A stretch of DNA of 64,000 nucleotides from Bilifractor porci (GTDB lineage Bacteria; Bacillota; Clostridia; Lachnospirales; Lachnospiraceae): positions 62,001 through 126,000 of the forward strand of contig NZ_VUMV01000003.1 of the NCBI RefSeq assembly GCF_009696005.1, read 5' to 3'. The position numbers and the translations under genes were made by a program. The notes beneath the pieces were generated by a model that was given only the letters and a program-made list of their open reading frames with translations, had not been told where the DNA came from and did not search any database. Positions 35,319 through 44,539 of this stretch are shown here, in pieces (the stretch's first letter is position 1; each line of letters begins with the position of its first letter).

Positions 35319-36266
35319 ATGAAAATGAACAAACAGTTTGCAGCCATCACCGCAGCAGCCCTCGGCATGTCCATGCTTTTTACGGCCTGCGGCGGCAGCA
35401 CAGGGAGCACCTCTTCCACCAGCGCGGCGGCCTCTTCCGCTTCCGCTTCTGCGGCAGAAAGCGCAGCTTCTAAGACTGCAGCCTCTGAAAGCGCAGCGGC
35501 ATCCGCATCCACATCCGGAAGCAGCCAGGCAGCATCGGACACCAGCAGCGATCTGAACAGCAAATCTCTGGATGACATTATCGCAGCCGTTAAAGAAGAA
35601 GGCGATGTAGAATCCGTCGGAATGCCTGACAACTGGGCTGACTGGGCTTCTCTGTGGCAGAACCTGAAGGATAATTACGGCATCACCCATACCGACGCGG
35701 ATATGTCCTCTGCCGAGGAACTGCAGATGTTCCAGACAGAAGGCGAGAATGCGCAGGCAGCAGTCATTGCATCGAACTTTGCCCTGGGCGGAGATCTGAC
35801 CAATCTGGATCCGGCTTTTGAGTTCTGGGCACAGATGGCAAAGGACGGAAGAATTAACACCCTGGACATCACACAGCAGAATTTTGAGACCGGAGAGGTC
35901 GAAGTCGGTGTGGTATGGAGCTTTACCGGCGTTCCGTATTCCAAGGACATCACCAATTATGAAATGAAAGCAACCGTTCCGACAGACAGGTCTATTCAGA
36001 GCGGTTATGCTTCTGTGATTAACAAATACGCGCCGCATCCGAATGCAGCTGCTCTGGCAAGAGAGGTTATGTTCAGCGATGAGGGACAGACCTACCAAGC
36101 AAATGCTGGCGGTATTCCGACCAGAACGGATGTAACAATCGACGGATTCGATCCGGATCAGTACAAAAACTGCATCCTGATGGATGACACCGACGCTTAC
36201 TCCAAGGCATGTGAAGAAGTAGTAAGCAGATGGCAGGAAGAAATCACACCGCTTCTTGTTCAGTAA
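35319..36266 (+). CDS. ABC transporter substrate-binding lipoprotein, apparently with an internal deletion
   Basis: Lipoprotein of 315 residues. The signal peptide ends in the lipobox LFTAC with C24, followed by a Ser/Ala linker to about residue 80. The binding domain resembles iron/2-aminoethylphosphonate-type proteins: MPDNWADWASLWQNLKDNYG, DMSSAEELQMFQTEGENA, then ASNFALGGDLTNLDP and EVGVVWSFTGVPYS. In relatives, 80-90 residues (including a YTGT.AF segment) lie between ..TEGENA and ..ASNFALGG; here they are absent at residue 145. Start 35319 follows GGGAGG. First gene of a four-gene operon. Substrate unknown. Confidence 0.85.
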   Translation: MKMNKQFAAITAAALGMSMLFTACGGSTGSTSSTSAAASSASASAAESAASKTAASESAAASASTSGSSQAASDTSSDLNSKSLDDIIAAVKEEGDVESVGMPDNWADWASLWQNLKDNYGITHTDADMSSAEELQMFQTEGENAQAAVIASNFALGGDLTNLDPAFEFWAQMAKDGRINTLDITQQNFETGEVEVGVVWSFTGVPYSKDITNYEMKATVPTDRSIQSGYASVINKYAPHPNAAALAREVMFSDEGQTYQANAGGIPTRTDVTIDGFDPDQYKNCILMDDTDAYSKACEEVVSRWQEEITPLLVQ

Positions 36267-36389
36267 ACAGGTTTGCCGGCTTTCCGGCGTAAAAACGGAT
36301 GGGACGTGCAGACCTCTGCGCGTCCCTTTTCCTGTATGAGTTTTCTGTATGAGTTTTCATCCGATCTTATTTTACCGGAGCAGAATTAT

Positions 36390-37241
36390 ATGAAAAAAAG
36401 AAAATATATGTATCTTCTGGCGCTTCTGCCATTTCTGGTCATAGCGTTTATGTATGAGATCATTCCTCTTATCACGGTCATTGTAAACAGCTTCCAGTCC
36501 GATTCGGGCGGCGGATTCACACTGGAGAATTACCACACGGTTGCTTCCAAGCTTCTCTATCAGATGGCCATTACGAACAGCCTGAAAATTTCTCTGATCT
36601 CGGCGGGAATCGGCATCCTGATTGCCTTCCTCGGCGCGCGATCCGCTATGAACGTCGGCAGCCGCTTCCGCAGAGTTTTCATGACAATCCTGAATATGGT
36701 TTCCAACTTTGCAGGCATCCCGCTTGCGTTCGCCTACATGATTCTCCTTGGAAATGCCGGAATTGTCGTACAGCTGGGACGCACGATGGGCTGGGATGCA
36801 CTGGCGAATTACAACCTGTATACCTCCAACGGCCTGGCTATGGTTTATGTGTATTTCCAGATACCGCTTTCCACCCTTCTCCTGATCCCGGCTTTTAACG
36901 CGATCCGGAAAGAATGGAAGGAGGCTTCCATGCTTCTGGGTGCGGGAAGCAATACCTTCTGGCTGAAAGTCGGTATTCCCGTCCTGATGCCCAGTATTCT
37001 GGATACGTTCAGCATCCTGTTTGCCAACGCTCTGGCTGCCTACGCGACGGTCTACGCCATTATGATGAACAGTATCTCCCTGCTTCCTATCCAGATAGCC
37101 GGATGTTTTGTCGGCGAGGTGAAAATCCAGAAGGGACTGGGCGGAGCCTTATCCGTTACCATGATGGTAATCATGGTCATTATGATCCTTCTGACCAGCA
37201 CCATCAGTAAGCATTTCCAGAAAGGAGTGAAAAAAGCATGA
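36390..37241 (+). CDS. ABC transporter permease (first)
   Basis: Inner-membrane permease of 283 residues with six helices. The EAA motif that contacts the ATPase reads EASMLLGAGSNTFWLKVGIP. The start at 36390 (MKKRKYMYLL) is preceded by CCGGAG; an ATG at 36273 would add 39 residues without hydrophobic or conserved character. Its stop overlaps the next permease by 4 bp, a sign of coupling. Confidence 0.92.
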   Translation: MKKRKYMYLLALLPFLVIAFMYEIIPLITVIVNSFQSDSGGGFTLENYHTVASKLLYQMAITNSLKISLISAGIGILIAFLGARSAMNVGSRFRRVFMTILNMVSNFAGIPLAFAYMILLGNAGIVVQLGRTMGWDALANYNLYTSNGLAMVYVYFQIPLSTLLLIPAFNAIRKEWKEASMLLGAGSNTFWLKVGIPVLMPSILDTFSILFANALAAYATVYAIMMNSISLLPIQIAGCFVGEVKIQKGLGGALSVTMMVIMVIMILLTSTISKHFQKGVKKA

Positions 37242-38041
37242 AAAAACATCGCGCCGGTTCCGGCATTATCCCCCTTCTGATTCTTGTCTGGCTTCTGATT
37301 CCGCTGATCGTTACCATTATTTATTCCCTCTTTCAGAACTGGACAGGGATTATTCCGAGAGGCTTTTCCCTGAAAGCCTATGCGGAGATTTTCAGCGACC
37401 CCGCATTTCTGGCAGCCCTGGGCCGGACCGTCCTGATCTGTAACATTCCGATTCTGATCACGATTCTGCTGATTCTGCTGGCGCTTTTTGTGACCGAGCT
37501 GTTTTTCCCCGGTCTGGAGCGCGTGGTGCAGATTATCTGCATGATTCCGTACACCATTCAGGGAGTCATTCTCTCGGTCAGCATCCTGTCCATGTATGTG
37601 GCAAACAAGACCTTTCTGGGCAGCTGTCTGGTCATGCTGATCGGTGCGTACTGCATCATCATTCTGCCGTACATCTACCAGGGGATCCGCAACGGCATGC
37701 GGGCGGTCAATATGCCTGTCCTGATTGAAGCCGCCGAAACTCTCGGTGCTTCCAGAATCTACGCGTATTTCCGGATTATCGTGCCGAATATTATTTCCTC
37801 TGTGATTGTGTCCTCTCTGCTTGCGGTCGGCATTATCTTCGGCGACTATGTCCTTGTCCGCAATCTGGACGGGTCTTCATTCCAGAACATTCAGATCTAC
37901 CTGTATCAGGCAATGAAATCCGACAGCATGAAATCCAGTGCGGTATTTGTGGTCATTATGGCAGTCACTTTTACTATCTCCGCCATAGTCCTGTGGATTC
38001 AGGGCCGACAGGGTAAGCATTCGGAGAAAGCAGCGAAATAA
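37238..38041 (+). CDS. ABC transporter permease (second)
   Basis: Second permease subunit, 267 residues and six predicted helices. The EAA loop is EAAETLGASRIYAYFRIIVP. The ATG overlaps the stop of the first permease (ATGA). The ATPase gene follows after 22 bp. It presumably forms a heterodimer with the first permease. Confidence 0.92.
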   Translation: MKKHRAGSGIIPLLILVWLLIPLIVTIIYSLFQNWTGIIPRGFSLKAYAEIFSDPAFLAALGRTVLICNIPILITILLILLALFVTELFFPGLERVVQIICMIPYTIQGVILSVSILSMYVANKTFLGSCLVMLIGAYCIIILPYIYQGIRNGMRAVNMPVLIEAAETLGASRIYAYFRIIVPNIISSVIVSSLLAVGIIFGDYVLVRNLDGSSFQNIQIYLYQAMKSDSMKSSAVFVVIMAVTFTISAIVLWIQGRQGKHSEKAAK

Positions 38042-38063
38042 CAGCAAACACGAGGTAAACGCA

Positions 38064-39071
38064 ATGTCCTATATAAGATTTGAAAATCTCTGTAAAAATT
38101 ATGACCAGAAAGCGGTGCTGAAGGATATTAACCTTGAAATTGAAAAAGGCACCCTGGCAACCCTGCTCGGCCCGTCCGGCTGCGGAAAAAGCACTCTGCT
38201 CCGCTGCCTTGCCGGTCTGGAAACCGTAACCAGCGGAAAGGTATTTCTGGACGGCAAAGATATCACCGATGTGAACCCCAAGGACCGGGGCATTGGAATG
38301 GTCTTTCAGCAATACAGCCTGTTTCCGAATATGACAGTCGAGCAGAATATCGCCTTCGGCCTGAAAATCAAGAAAACAGACAAAAAAGTCATCCAGGAGA
38401 AGGTAAACGATATCATTGGCATTGTCGGTCTGAAGGAACAGGCCAGGCAATACCCTTCCCAGCTATCCGGCGGACAGCAGCAGCGCGCCGCCCTGGCGCG
38501 GGCGATTGTCACAGAACCGAAGGTTCTGCTTCTGGATGAGCCTCTTTCTGCCATTGCCGCTCTACTGCGTCATTCCCTGCAGATTGAGATCCGCCGAATC
38601 CAGCAGGAACTGGGAATTACCGCCATTTTCGTTACCCATGACCAGGACGAAGCCATGGTCATGTCGGATGTAATTCACCTGATGTATCAGGGTCACATGG
38701 AACAATCCGGCCGCCCGATCGAACTGTATACAAAACCTGCCACAAAATTCGTGGCGTCCTTTATCGGCCATTATAATCTGCTGGATGCCCCTGTCATGAA
38801 GAAAATCTGCGGAGCCGATATCAGCAGCGAGAGCATCGCCTTCCGTCCGGAGCTGATCCATGTAAGCACGGAACCGGTGGAAGATCCGGATTCCTATATG
38901 ATTCCGGGAGAAATCGCGTTCAGCCTGCCGCACGGAAACATTCTCCGTTACGCCGTTCTGTGCGGAGACACCCAGATAGATGTAGATGCCCTTTTCGGAA
39001 CGGAAGCTCCCTACTGCAGAAGCGACCGGATTTTTCTGAGCATCCGGAAGGATGACTGCATCTACCTGTAA
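38064..39071 (+). CDS. ABC transporter ATP-binding protein with altered D-loop
   Basis: ATPase subunit of 335 residues. Walker A is GPSGCGKST (36-44), the Q-loop lies in VFQQYSLF, the signature is LSGGQQQR (134-141), Walker B LLLDEP and the H-loop VTHDQDE. The D-loop reads SAIAALLR where the family has SA(L/I)DAKLR: Asp165 is Ala and Lys167 is Leu. The C-terminal TOBE-like domain is present. GAGG precedes the ATG. Together with the shortened binding protein this suggests a transporter that is losing or changing function. Confidence 0.92.
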   Translation: MSYIRFENLCKNYDQKAVLKDINLEIEKGTLATLLGPSGCGKSTLLRCLAGLETVTSGKVFLDGKDITDVNPKDRGIGMVFQQYSLFPNMTVEQNIAFGLKIKKTDKKVIQEKVNDIIGIVGLKEQARQYPSQLSGGQQQRAALARAIVTEPKVLLLDEPLSAIAALLRHSLQIEIRRIQQELGITAIFVTHDQDEAMVMSDVIHLMYQGHMEQSGRPIELYTKPATKFVASFIGHYNLLDAPVMKKICGADISSESIAFRPELIHVSTEPVEDPDSYMIPGEIAFSLPHGNILRYAVLCGDTQIDVDALFGTEAPYCRSDRIFLSIRKDDCIYL

Positions 39072-39079
39072 ATCGAACG

Positions 39080-39119
39080 GAGCCGTCTCCTGCATTCGAC
39101 GATGCAGGGACGGCTCTTT
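39080..39119 (+). terminator. Terminator of the ABC transporter operon
   Basis: GAGCCGTC-T-CCTGCAT / ATGCAGG-GACGGCTC forms a long stem followed by TTTC. It stands between the operon and the convergent enolase gene. Confidence 0.7.
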
Positions 39120-39155
39120 CAATCATAAAATATGAAGTTCTATACAATTTCCGGA

Positions 39156-40469
<1,314 letters not shown>

Positions 40470-40514
40470 CTATGCCTGCAGGCCGGTTATCAGCCTTATT
40501 TTATTTTTCTAACC

Positions 40515-40549
40515 ATAATTAGAATATTCTAATTATAGTATCCTGTCAA
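40515..40549 (-). promoter_or_regulatory. Enolase promoter with perfect 22-bp palindrome
   Basis: Minus strand TTGACA (40544-40549), 17-bp spacer, TATTCT (40521-40526). The -10 and half the spacer lie in a perfect palindrome, 40515-40536: ATAATTAGAAT followed by its exact complement. This is a good candidate repressor operator. Confidence 0.8.
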
Positions 40550-40631
40550 GAGCAGAACACAAGGTTTAGTTATTGCATTCTATAATACTATAGGCATTAC
40601 TTACTGCGCATGTCCCTACGGTAATTTACAG

Positions 40632-42620
40632 TTATTTTAAAATATGATCCTGCAGATCTGTTACCGCACTTATTCCGTCATCGTTGTACAATTCATAGTT
40701 TTCCGGTTTTCCCTCATTGCAAACATAATGAATCGTGCTGTAATCCAGCGAGGCAGTATTCTCTGCCGGGCGGCAGATCGGAAGAACATGACCTTTCCGG
40801 ATGAAGATCAGCGTTTCTCCAAGCTCTGCCCTCAGATAATGGTCTCCCTTCGAAAGTCTGATCTCATCGTAATCCTTCCAGCTTCTCATTCGCAGAAGCT
40901 TCATATCCTCAGGCAGATAGACATAGCGTCCGGCAGCATTCTGTCTGTAGACTGGCGCGATCATCACGCTTTCGCCGACAAGCAGCTGATCCTCCGTCTC
41001 TACAGCCCTCCTGTCGTCCTGCCACTGAAAAGCAAGCGGCATCATATACATACCGTCGCGAAGGGCAGCTTTCATAAATTCACTGTAAATATACGGAAGC
41101 AATGCATACCGGAGTTCAACAATCGGCCGGAACCGCTCCGGATGCGCAAACTCGCTGAGTTCCTGGAATCGGTTTCCCTTCGCATTGTGGTTCCGGTACA
41201 GGGGTATAAAAAGCGCCATCTCCAACCACCGCATCATCAGATCTTCTGTTGTGTCGTCGCCGAAGCCTCCCATATCGGAACCGGAATATAGGAATCCGCA
41301 CAGATTGAGCCCGACCATCTGCTGCATGCTTAACAGCAGATGATTCCACCAGCTTCTGTTGTCTCCGGTCCAGACACCCCCGTAACGATGCATTCCAATA
41401 TAGGACGCTCTGGAAAACAGAAGAATTCTCCGGTCAGGACACAGCTTTCGAAACGCCTCCCCAGCTGCTCTCGTCATAAGATAGCCATAGAGATTGTGCA
41501 GCTTGTCATGACGATATAACTTTCCCTTGTAAGTATGATAAAAGCTCCGGTAATCCTCCGGGTTGTTCGACAATTCTCCTGTCAGTGACACCATCTCAAA
41601 AAAGGAATCAATATCAAGATTCTGTCCCTTAAATTCATCAAGGCGACGGAAAACCTGTGACAGATGCTTCTCCGTGTAGAAAATCGCCGGCTCGTTCATG
41701 TCATTCCAGAAACCATCAACCCCCTGATCCAAAAGAACGCGGTAATGTTCTCCAAACCATTTTCTTGTTTCCGGCTTCATAAAATCCGGAAAGTGAACCT
41801 TTCCCGGCCAGACAGCGGCCACAAGGTCATTTCCTTCTTCATCCTTGACAAAATAATCCGCCTTTTTACCCTCCTCGCAAACATCATAACCATCCTCTAT
41901 CTTGACACCTGCATCAATGATCGGCACAAGATGAATTCCCCGTTTTTTCATCTTTGTGCAGAAATCTGCAAATTCTGGAAACGCCTGCTCATTCACAGTG
42001 AAATCCTTGTAATGATCCATATAATCAATGTCAAGATAGATACTGTCAAGCGGAATGCCTTCCTCCAGATATCGGTCGGCAACCGTTTTCACTTCTTCCG
42101 CTGTTCGGTAGCTCCAGCGGCTCTGTCCATATCCAAAAGCCCACTTCGGTGGAATGTAGCTTCTGCCCACAAGGCGGCGAAATTCATGCGCGATTCCGGA
42201 AAGCGTGGAATCCTGCACCAGATAGAGATTTGCGTCAAAATCATCGAAATCTATCACAAGCACATCTGGATCCGTGTACCCAAGATCGAAAATCACTTTG
42301 CCGGGTGTATCCACATAGAGGCCGAAAGCCCTCTGTGGAGAAAAAACAAGGATGAAATTCTGGGAAGCATAGAGAGAATGCTTCCCTTCCGTGTGCATGT
42401 AATCATCCGTATTGTTACTGATGTACAGCCAGTTCCTCTTATTCATTCCCCGGACGGTCTCCCCTAATCCATAAACCACATCCTCGCAGTCCATCCGACA
42501 GCGAAGCGTTTTTGCGGCAATGTCTGAGGTGAAACCTGGAATTTCTCCTTCTTCTGCCGGTATACTCATTACAACAGAATCTGTCTCAATCGGATTTCCA
42601 ATTACATAATGTCTGATCAT
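40632..42620 (-). CDS. GH31 alpha-glucosidase (isomaltase-like)
   Basis: Retaining alpha-glycosidase of 662 residues, cytoplasmic (no signal peptide). The nucleophile is D307 in WNDMNEP and the acid/base D420 in TGDNRSWW; GQSRWSY at 165-171 lines the active site. As I recall, the Ruminococcus obeum enzyme Ro-alphaG1 has 663 residues with the same two positions and prefers isomaltose, so a similar preference is inferred. The start at 42620 (MIRHYVIGNP) follows AGGAG; an upstream in-frame start would add 15 Arg-rich residues. Downstream of a sugar isomerase and a cupin-like gene. Confidence 0.93.
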   Translation of the reverse strand: MIRHYVIGNPIETDSVVMSIPAEEGEIPGFTSDIAAKTLRCRMDCEDVVYGLGETVRGMNKRNWLYISNNTDDYMHTEGKHSLYASQNFILVFSPQRAFGLYVDTPGKVIFDLGYTDPDVLVIDFDDFDANLYLVQDSTLSGIAHEFRRLVGRSYIPPKWAFGYGQSRWSYRTAEEVKTVADRYLEEGIPLDSIYLDIDYMDHYKDFTVNEQAFPEFADFCTKMKKRGIHLVPIIDAGVKIEDGYDVCEEGKKADYFVKDEEGNDLVAAVWPGKVHFPDFMKPETRKWFGEHYRVLLDQGVDGFWNDMNEPAIFYTEKHLSQVFRRLDEFKGQNLDIDSFFEMVSLTGELSNNPEDYRSFYHTYKGKLYRHDKLHNLYGYLMTRAAGEAFRKLCPDRRILLFSRASYIGMHRYGGVWTGDNRSWWNHLLLSMQQMVGLNLCGFLYSGSDMGGFGDDTTEDLMMRWLEMALFIPLYRNHNAKGNRFQELSEFAHPERFRPIVELRYALLPYIYSEFMKAALRDGMYMMPLAFQWQDDRRAVETEDQLLVGESVMIAPVYRQNAAGRYVYLPEDMKLLRMRSWKDYDEIRLSKGDHYLRAELGETLIFIRKGHVLPICRPAENTASLDYSTIHYVCNEGKPENYELYNDDGISAVTDLQDHILK

Positions 42621-42671
42621 CTCGTTGCTTCTCCTATCCTCAGTTTCCGTCCTTCGCGGGCGCATACCCAG

Positions 42672-42706
42672 AAAGGGCTGCGAAGCGCTTTCACGTTTCG
42701 CAGCCC
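42672..42706 (-). terminator. Hairpin after the cupin-like gene
   Basis: GGGCTGCGAA and TTCGCAGCCC form a 10-bp stem, followed by TTTCT on the minus strand. It probably separates the AGE/cupin unit from the GH31 gene. Confidence 0.6.
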
Positions 42707-42720
42707 CTGTTTTCAGAAAT

Positions 42721-43212
42721 CTACTTCTCGATAAGGAATTGCTCTTCTTCCTTTAAATCAACAACCTTGCAGTCATTGATGTACGTACATTCCGGTAATA
42801 TTATCATTGCTGAAAGTTCATCAACATCCGCCGGCAATGGTGCCAGGTGCCAGATGGCAGATTTGATTTTAACGAGCGTCCATTGCTTTACCAAAAACGC
42901 TTTGGTTAAACCAGTAACCGGGATTCCGTTTGATGCCGGTCCCACATGAATAATCATATCTCCGTTTAAGGGAAGAATCATTTCCGGTGTCGTGGTATGA
43001 TATTCCAGCTGTTTAATCAGCATCTTCTCCGGCTTTTTCACAAGAATCGGAGAAAATGCCAGCCTGTTATGATAAGATTCCGTTACCCTGTCAGGAAAGA
43101 ATCTGTGTATTTCTCCATTCAACGAGAATCCTTCGGGCTCATTCATGGCGTAATACTCTCCAAACGGGGCAAATGCTTCTCTAGTTAAGGGTTCCACTTT
43201 GATTTTGCGCAT
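42721..43212 (-). CDS. Ureidoglycolate lyase-like (cupin-fold) protein
   Basis: Protein of 163 residues resembling the AllA/ureidoglycolate lyase family: KVEPLTREAFAPFGEYY at the start, LEYHTTTPEMILPLNGDMII, and KSAIWHLAPLP near residue 120. Genuine AllA proteins act in allantoin breakdown, but here the neighbours are a sugar isomerase and an alpha-glucosidase, so the true substrate may be a sugar or sugar acid. The ATG overlaps the end of the AGE gene by 32 bp. Confidence 0.65.
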   Translation of the reverse strand: MRKIKVEPLTREAFAPFGEYYAMNEPEGFSLNGEIHRFFPDRVTESYHNRLAFSPILVKKPEKMLIKQLEYHTTTPEMILPLNGDMIIHVGPASNGIPVTGLTKAFLVKQWTLVKIKSAIWHLAPLPADVDELSAMIILPECTYINDCKVVDLKEEEQFLIEK

Positions 43213-44473
43213 AGTACCTTTTTCTCCTTTTTACCGCTAATGCAATGGAGATATCCGGTTGATATCTTGACATCAGCATCGCCTGAAAAGCATGATATAG
43301 ATCTGGTTTTCCAGGCCATACACTGGAAAGAATCTGATTATTGCTATCCAGTTGATGATACCATGAACCGTTTTTATGATCAATCACCATATCGTCCGTA
43401 TATTTTAAAAAACGAGAATAGTCTTCCGCATATGTTTCTTTCCCGGTAATATGATATAAGCTTGCACTTGTGTTCAAAGCTTCCGCAATTGTCCAATGCA
43501 TACGATCATGAATAACCGGAGCACCGGTCCAATCCGTTGTATAAACAATCCCTTCCTTCCCATCCGCATTCCAGCCATCCTGAATTGCTCTTTGATAAAG
43601 AAGTTCTGCCTGTCCGATGCGTTTAGCCCCTTCCTGGGAAATCATACAGCCATTTGCATTTTTATTTTCAGAATATGATGCCAGCGCATGCTGCGCGATC
43701 AGCCGTGCCCATTCGATGCCATGTCCTGGCGTCGCCCCAAAAGGCTTGAATGGGTCATCAGGCTTATCTTCATTGTACATCAATTCAGGTTTCCATTGAT
43801 CTGTGTAATGTTCCGGAATTCTCCATCCATTCGCTTCCGCCCATTTTAAAACATGAGTGATAATCCTTCCCGCCCGTTCTCTCCAAACAGAATCCCCTGT
43901 TGCATCTGACAAAGCAAGAAACGCCTCTACCGTATGCATATTTGCATTCAGGCCACGATAGGCACTGAGATTTTGAAATGGAATATCCCAGGTGTCATAT
44001 GTCAGACCACAGCCGTCATCCCAAAATTTTCTAATAAAAATCTCTTCCGCTTTTTCAAGCAATTCATCCGCTTTCTCAAATCCGGCAAGTAGAGCGCTGG
44101 AAGCCGCAAGCATTACAAAAGCATGTGCATAACACTGCTTATCTGCTTCCACAGAACCATCTTCCCGAATCCCTGTATACCAGCCTCCATTCTGAGAATC
44201 CCGCAATTCGTTTAACAGTCCCTCAACTCCCTGGACTGCAGGTTCCATACATTCTTCATAACCAAGCATAGAACCAATACTATACACATGAACCATTCTG
44301 GCGGTAATCCATGTTTCACGCGGATACTGTGTCCAAGGTGTTCCATCATCTCCAAGCCAGTAGGAACTTCCTCCAGGAGAAGGGAATTTTTTTCCGAAAT
44401 CCAAAAGCTTTTTTGCTTCCAGCTCCAGGAACCGGTAGTTTTCTTCTGTATCCAGCCGATATTTCGCCTTCAT
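43181..44473 (-). CDS. AGE-family sugar isomerase/epimerase (YihS-like)
   Basis: An (alpha/alpha)6-barrel enzyme of 430 residues. Residues matching the YihS catalytic set are R59 (ITARMVH), H180 (NANMHTVEAFLA), H251 (TPGHGIEWARL) and H394 (WPGKPDLYHAFQA). Family members isomerise mannose/fructose or sulfoquinovose/sulfofructose, or epimerise N-acylglucosamine. The substrate cannot be fixed by eye. GGAGAAAAAGT precedes the ATG. It overlaps the cupin-like gene, which suggests coupled expression. Confidence 0.85.
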   Translation of the reverse strand: MKAKYRLDTEENYRFLELEAKKLLDFGKKFPSPGGSSYWLGDDGTPWTQYPRETWITARMVHVYSIGSMLGYEECMEPAVQGVEGLLNELRDSQNGGWYTGIREDGSVEADKQCYAHAFVMLAASSALLAGFEKADELLEKAEEIFIRKFWDDGCGLTYDTWDIPFQNLSAYRGLNANMHTVEAFLALSDATGDSVWRERAGRIITHVLKWAEANGWRIPEHYTDQWKPELMYNEDKPDDPFKPFGATPGHGIEWARLIAQHALASYSENKNANGCMISQEGAKRIGQAELLYQRAIQDGWNADGKEGIVYTTDWTGAPVIHDRMHWTIAEALNTSASLYHITGKETYAEDYSRFLKYTDDMVIDHKNGSWYHQLDSNNQILSSVWPGKPDLYHAFQAMLMSRYQPDISIALAVKRRKRYYAQNQSGTLN

Positions 44474-44539
44474 ACTTTTTCTCCAATCATGCTTTTGCCT
44501 TTGCCTTCGCTATTTTTTTCTGACAGCGCACGGGGCATT

